Shown here: positions 12,147 to 13,756 of the stretch, piece after piece | How the letters are laid out: the number at the start of each line of letters is the position of its first letter | How positions within the stretch are numbered: the first letter of the stretch is position 1 | Origin: Anaerolineae bacterium | GTDB lineage: Bacteria > Chloroflexota > Anaerolineae > Anaerolineales > Villigracilaceae | Assembly: GCA_003158885.1 (NCBI GenBank) | Contig: PMLN01000174.1 | Coordinates: 4,582 to 18,337, forward strand | Direction of reading: 5' to 3' | Length of the DNA stretch: 13,756 bases | Notes under the pieces: model-generated | Seen by the model: only the letters and a program-made list of their open reading frames with translations | The model's database searches: none | What the model was told of the DNA's origin: nothing | Program-made: the position numbers and the translations under genes

Positions 12147-12947
12147 ATGGAAGGACTCAGTGCACGGACACGGGAATTGGTTCAATTTCTTTTCAAGCCG
12201 GAAGAACAGGAAATTGCCGGGAAAATGCTGGCCGAGGAATGCGGACAAAACCTGCCGTTCATGAAGGATACGGATGAATTCCAACTTGAACGGATACGCT
12301 GGGCGGCGCTGCGGATTGGTTTCGGAGATATGGATGAGACCCGCAAAGCAATCGATCTGGCGAAACGGGATTGGCGCGATGTGTTGATGTGGGCGGGGTT
12401 CGGAAATGATCTGACCGCACATGAGGAGTGGGCTGAGAGCACGCTCAAAGGCAATCAGAAACCCATGATCGGCATCATCATGGGCGTTTCGGGATCGGGC
12501 AAGACGAAGGTCGGTTCACTACTGGCGATCCGGCTGAACTGGATGTATTATGACGCGGATAATTTCCACACCAAAGAAAACCGTGAGAAGATGATGAACG
12601 GCATCCCGTTGACCGATGAAGACCGGACAGACTGGTTGAGGAAATTGAGAGGCTTGATCGAAAGAACTATCGAGAAGAAGCAAAATATGATCCTGGCCTG
12701 CTCGGCATTGAAGGAATCTTATCGCCAGACGCTGAGGGTCAACGAAGAAGTACGATTTATTTTTTTACAGGGAACTTATGCACAAATCGAGGCGCGCATG
12801 AAGGAACGCAAAGGGCATTTCATGAAGCCGGAGATGCTGAAGAGTCAGTTTGAGATTTTGGATGAGCCGGAAGAGGCGCTGAAGGTGGATATATCGAAGA
12901 CACCGCAGGAAATTGTGGAACGGATACGAAAGGAATGGAAGGTGTGA
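12147..12947 (+). CDS. gntK: Gluconokinase with an extra N-terminal helical domain
   Basis: The C-terminal ~160 residues (106-266) are a complete P-loop gluconate kinase of the GntK/IdnK type, making 6-phosphogluconate from gluconate and ATP. Visible motifs are the P-loop GVSGSGKTKVG (113-123), YYDADNFHTKENREKMMNGIPL, TDEDRTDWLRKLR, ACSALKESYR, FIFLQG, and RKGHFMKPEMLKSQFEILDEP. Residues 1-100 are a separate, mostly helical domain (LSARTRELVQFLF, AEECGQNLPF, ERIRWAALRIGFGDMDE, AKRDWRDVLMWAGFGND, ahead of HEEW). This resembles small stand-alone hypothetical proteins that I recall but cannot name. The ATG has AGAGGA seven bases upstream. Normal GntK is ~165-175 residues, so 266 reflects the fusion. 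The frame is continuous across the junction. No gluconate transporter or Entner-Doudoroff gene is adjacent unless the upstream EamA permease is involved, which is only a guess. Confidence 0.9.
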   Translation: MEGLSARTRELVQFLFKPEEQEIAGKMLAEECGQNLPFMKDTDEFQLERIRWAALRIGFGDMDETRKAIDLAKRDWRDVLMWAGFGNDLTAHEEWAESTLKGNQKPMIGIIMGVSGSGKTKVGSLLAIRLNWMYYDADNFHTKENREKMMNGIPLTDEDRTDWLRKLRGLIERTIEKKQNMILACSALKESYRQTLRVNEEVRFIFLQGTYAQIEARMKERKGHFMKPEMLKSQFEILDEPEEALKVDISKTPQEIVERIRKEWKV

Positions 12948-12963
12948 GGCTGATGTAAAATTG

Positions 12964-13048
12964 GCCCTACCCCTAACCCTCCCCAAATACGACGATGGAA
13001 TTTGGGATGAAGATGTATGAACTGGATCGTCGGATTTAGGGAGGGAGC
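12964..13048 (+). repeat. Palindrome-ended intergenic element, copy B
   Basis: Starts GCCCTACCCCTAACCCT. Arms are CCCTCCCCAAATACGACGA (12977-12995) and TCGTCGGATTTAGGGAGGG (13027-13045), nearly complementary. The interior (GGAATTTGGGATGAA...) matches that of copy A with scattered changes. It lies immediately after gntK and is followed directly by copy C in the same orientation. Confidence 0.85.
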
Positions 13049-13050
13049 GC

Positions 13051-13130
13051 CTAGCCCTACCCCTAACCCTCCCCAAATATCCCAACCCGCAAAGAACAGC
13101 GGGCTTAGAGCGGGAGTATTTGGGGAGGGA
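13051..13130 (+). repeat. Palindrome-ended intergenic element, copy C
   Basis: Starts CTAGCCCTACCCCTAACCC, as in A and B. Outer arms CCCTCCCCAAATA (13067-13079) and TATTTGGGGAGGG (13117-13129) are a perfect 13-bp inverted repeat. The interior differs from A and B and has its own stem CCCGC/GCGGG (13086-13090, 13099-13103). It ends 26 bp before the next ATG, so it forms most of that gene's leader. Confidence 0.85.
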
Positions 13131-13155
13131 GTCAAGCTCTATATTGAAAGGAACC

Positions 13156-13632
13156 ATGAAACTACCATCTCATTTTTTTCTTGACTCGCTCGGTATTCCA
13201 TATGAAGCAAAAAGTTTTCCACCGGAAACCGAGAAGGGTGCGGCGAATGTGGCGAACGCACTGGGTTTTCCGGAACGACAAGCCGTCAAAACGTTGATCT
13301 TCCAAGCGGATACGGGCGAGCGCGTGCTGGTGATGCTGGGCGGCGATCAGAACGCGGTGTCGGGTAATCTGAAGAAAGCCATCGGCTCGCGCAATATCCA
13401 AATGGCGGCGCCGGAAGCGGTGAAGGAAACCACCGGTTATGTGATCGGCTCGATCCCGCCGTTTTGCTGGCAGAAGGAGGGCTTCCGTTCATTTCTGGAA
13501 GCATCCCTGGTCAAAGAACCCATGCTGGGAGTAGGCGCGGGACAATGGGGCGAGGAGATCTTCATCACACCGGAGAATTTGATCAAAGCCAGCAAGGCGG
13601 TAGTCGTCAATTTAACGATTAAAGAGAAGTAA
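13156..13632 (+). CDS. YbaK/EbsC-family aminoacyl-tRNA deacylase
   Basis: Single-domain trans-editing protein of the YbaK/ProX superfamily; known members hydrolyse mischarged tRNAs such as Cys- or Ala-tRNA(Pro), and the exact substrate here is not decidable. 158 residues, the normal size. Family features: GIPYEAKSF near the start, GAANVANALGFPERQAVKTLIF with the conserved VKTL(I/V)F, VMLGGDQNAVSGNLKKAIG, ETTGYVIGSIPPF, and a C-terminal ITPENLIKAS. The segment after SIPPF is CWQKEGFRSFLEASL, not the common FG-type loop. The start at 13156 has AAAGGA just ahead; a TTG at 13120 in the same frame would read through the right arm of repeat copy C and is rejected. A possible SET-domain gene follows 37 bp downstream. 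Confidence 0.88.
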   Translation: MKLPSHFFLDSLGIPYEAKSFPPETEKGAANVANALGFPERQAVKTLIFQADTGERVLVMLGGDQNAVSGNLKKAIGSRNIQMAAPEAVKETTGYVIGSIPPFCWQKEGFRSFLEASLVKEPMLGVGAGQWGEEIFITPENLIKASKAVVVNLTIKEK

Positions 13633-13669
13633 ATAAAAAGAAAGAAGTAAGAGATGGAAATTGAAGCAT

Positions 13670-13756
13670 ATGAGCACATCATTATTTGAAGTACGTAACT
13701 CACCCATCCACGGCTTCGGTGGGTTCGCAACCCAGCGCATCCGCAAGGGGACGCGC
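13670..13756 (+). CDS. SET-domain protein, N-terminal 29 codons only
   Basis: The frame is open to the window edge. The visible protein starts MSTSLFEVRNSP and continues IHGFGGFATQRIRKGTR, which matches the opening strand of SET domains (V-x-x-S-x-I-H-G-x-G-x-F-A-x-x-x-I-x-K-G). Bacterial SET proteins are presumed lysine methyltransferases using SAM; the catalytic region lies outside the window. The ribosome site is weak (GAAG close to the ATG). It follows the deacylase by 37 bp on the same strand. Confidence 0.75.
   Translation, partial: MSTSLFEVRNSPIHGFGGFATQRIRKGTR

Noticed and set aside
13120..13155. TTG start 12 codons upstream for the YbaK-type protein
   Set aside because: Those codons come from the right arm of repeat copy C, and the ATG at 13156 has AAAGGA ahead.

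Overview
The window reads as ordinary chromosome from a bacterium of moderate GC, most likely phylum Chloroflexota, class Anaerolineae. This is an inference from gene types (a YvcK protein with N-terminal membrane segments, a short AdoHcy hydrolase beside an actinobacterial-type adenosine kinase and MtnA) and from the abundance of short palindromic repeats between genes. I see no rRNA, tRNA, CRISPR array, transposase, integrase or phage gene.

Layout. Bases 1-7923 are all on the minus strand. In plus coordinates they are: the N-terminal three quarters of glyceraldehyde-3-phosphate dehydrogenase (cut by the window edge), a YvcK/CofD-like regulator, a small membrane-anchored extracytoplasmic protein, then an apparent operon read as mtnA - adoK - ahcY, and an MFS exporter. 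Bases 8364-9770 (plus) encode the AAA+ protein RarA. A convergent interval of about 395 bp follows. Then come a minus-strand Mn-type superoxide dismutase (10166-10771) and a plus-strand run: an EamA/DMT permease, a gluconokinase with an extra N-terminal domain, a YbaK-type aminoacyl-tRNA deacylase, and the first 29 codons of a SET-domain protein running off the end.

How the genes fit. MtnA acts on the ribose-phosphate made from methylthioadenosine. AhcY splits S-adenosylhomocysteine to homocysteine and adenosine. The kinase between them has the residues of a true adenosine kinase and would drain the adenosine that otherwise inhibits AhcY. The three genes form a nucleoside-salvage unit for SAM by-products, with a near-consensus promoter (6560-6588), a strong leader hairpin and a good terminator (3043-3106). 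The other genes are housekeeping or transport functions with no obvious shared pathway.

Control signals. Near-consensus sigma-70-type promoters with 17-bp spacers are visible for yvcK, mtnA and sodA, and an extended -10 for rarA. For yvcK and rarA the -10 box ends six bases before the ATG, which predicts leaderless mRNAs.

Non-coding structure. The most distinctive feature is the density of unrelated intergenic repeats: three copies of an element with CCCTCCCCAAATA...TATTTGGGGAGGG ends, several perfect 10-16 bp palindromes, and short-period tandem repeats (7-mers and 9-mers). Some touch coding ends. I found no convincing new multi-gene system; the best leads are the gluconokinase fusion domain, the repeat family and the mtnA leader.
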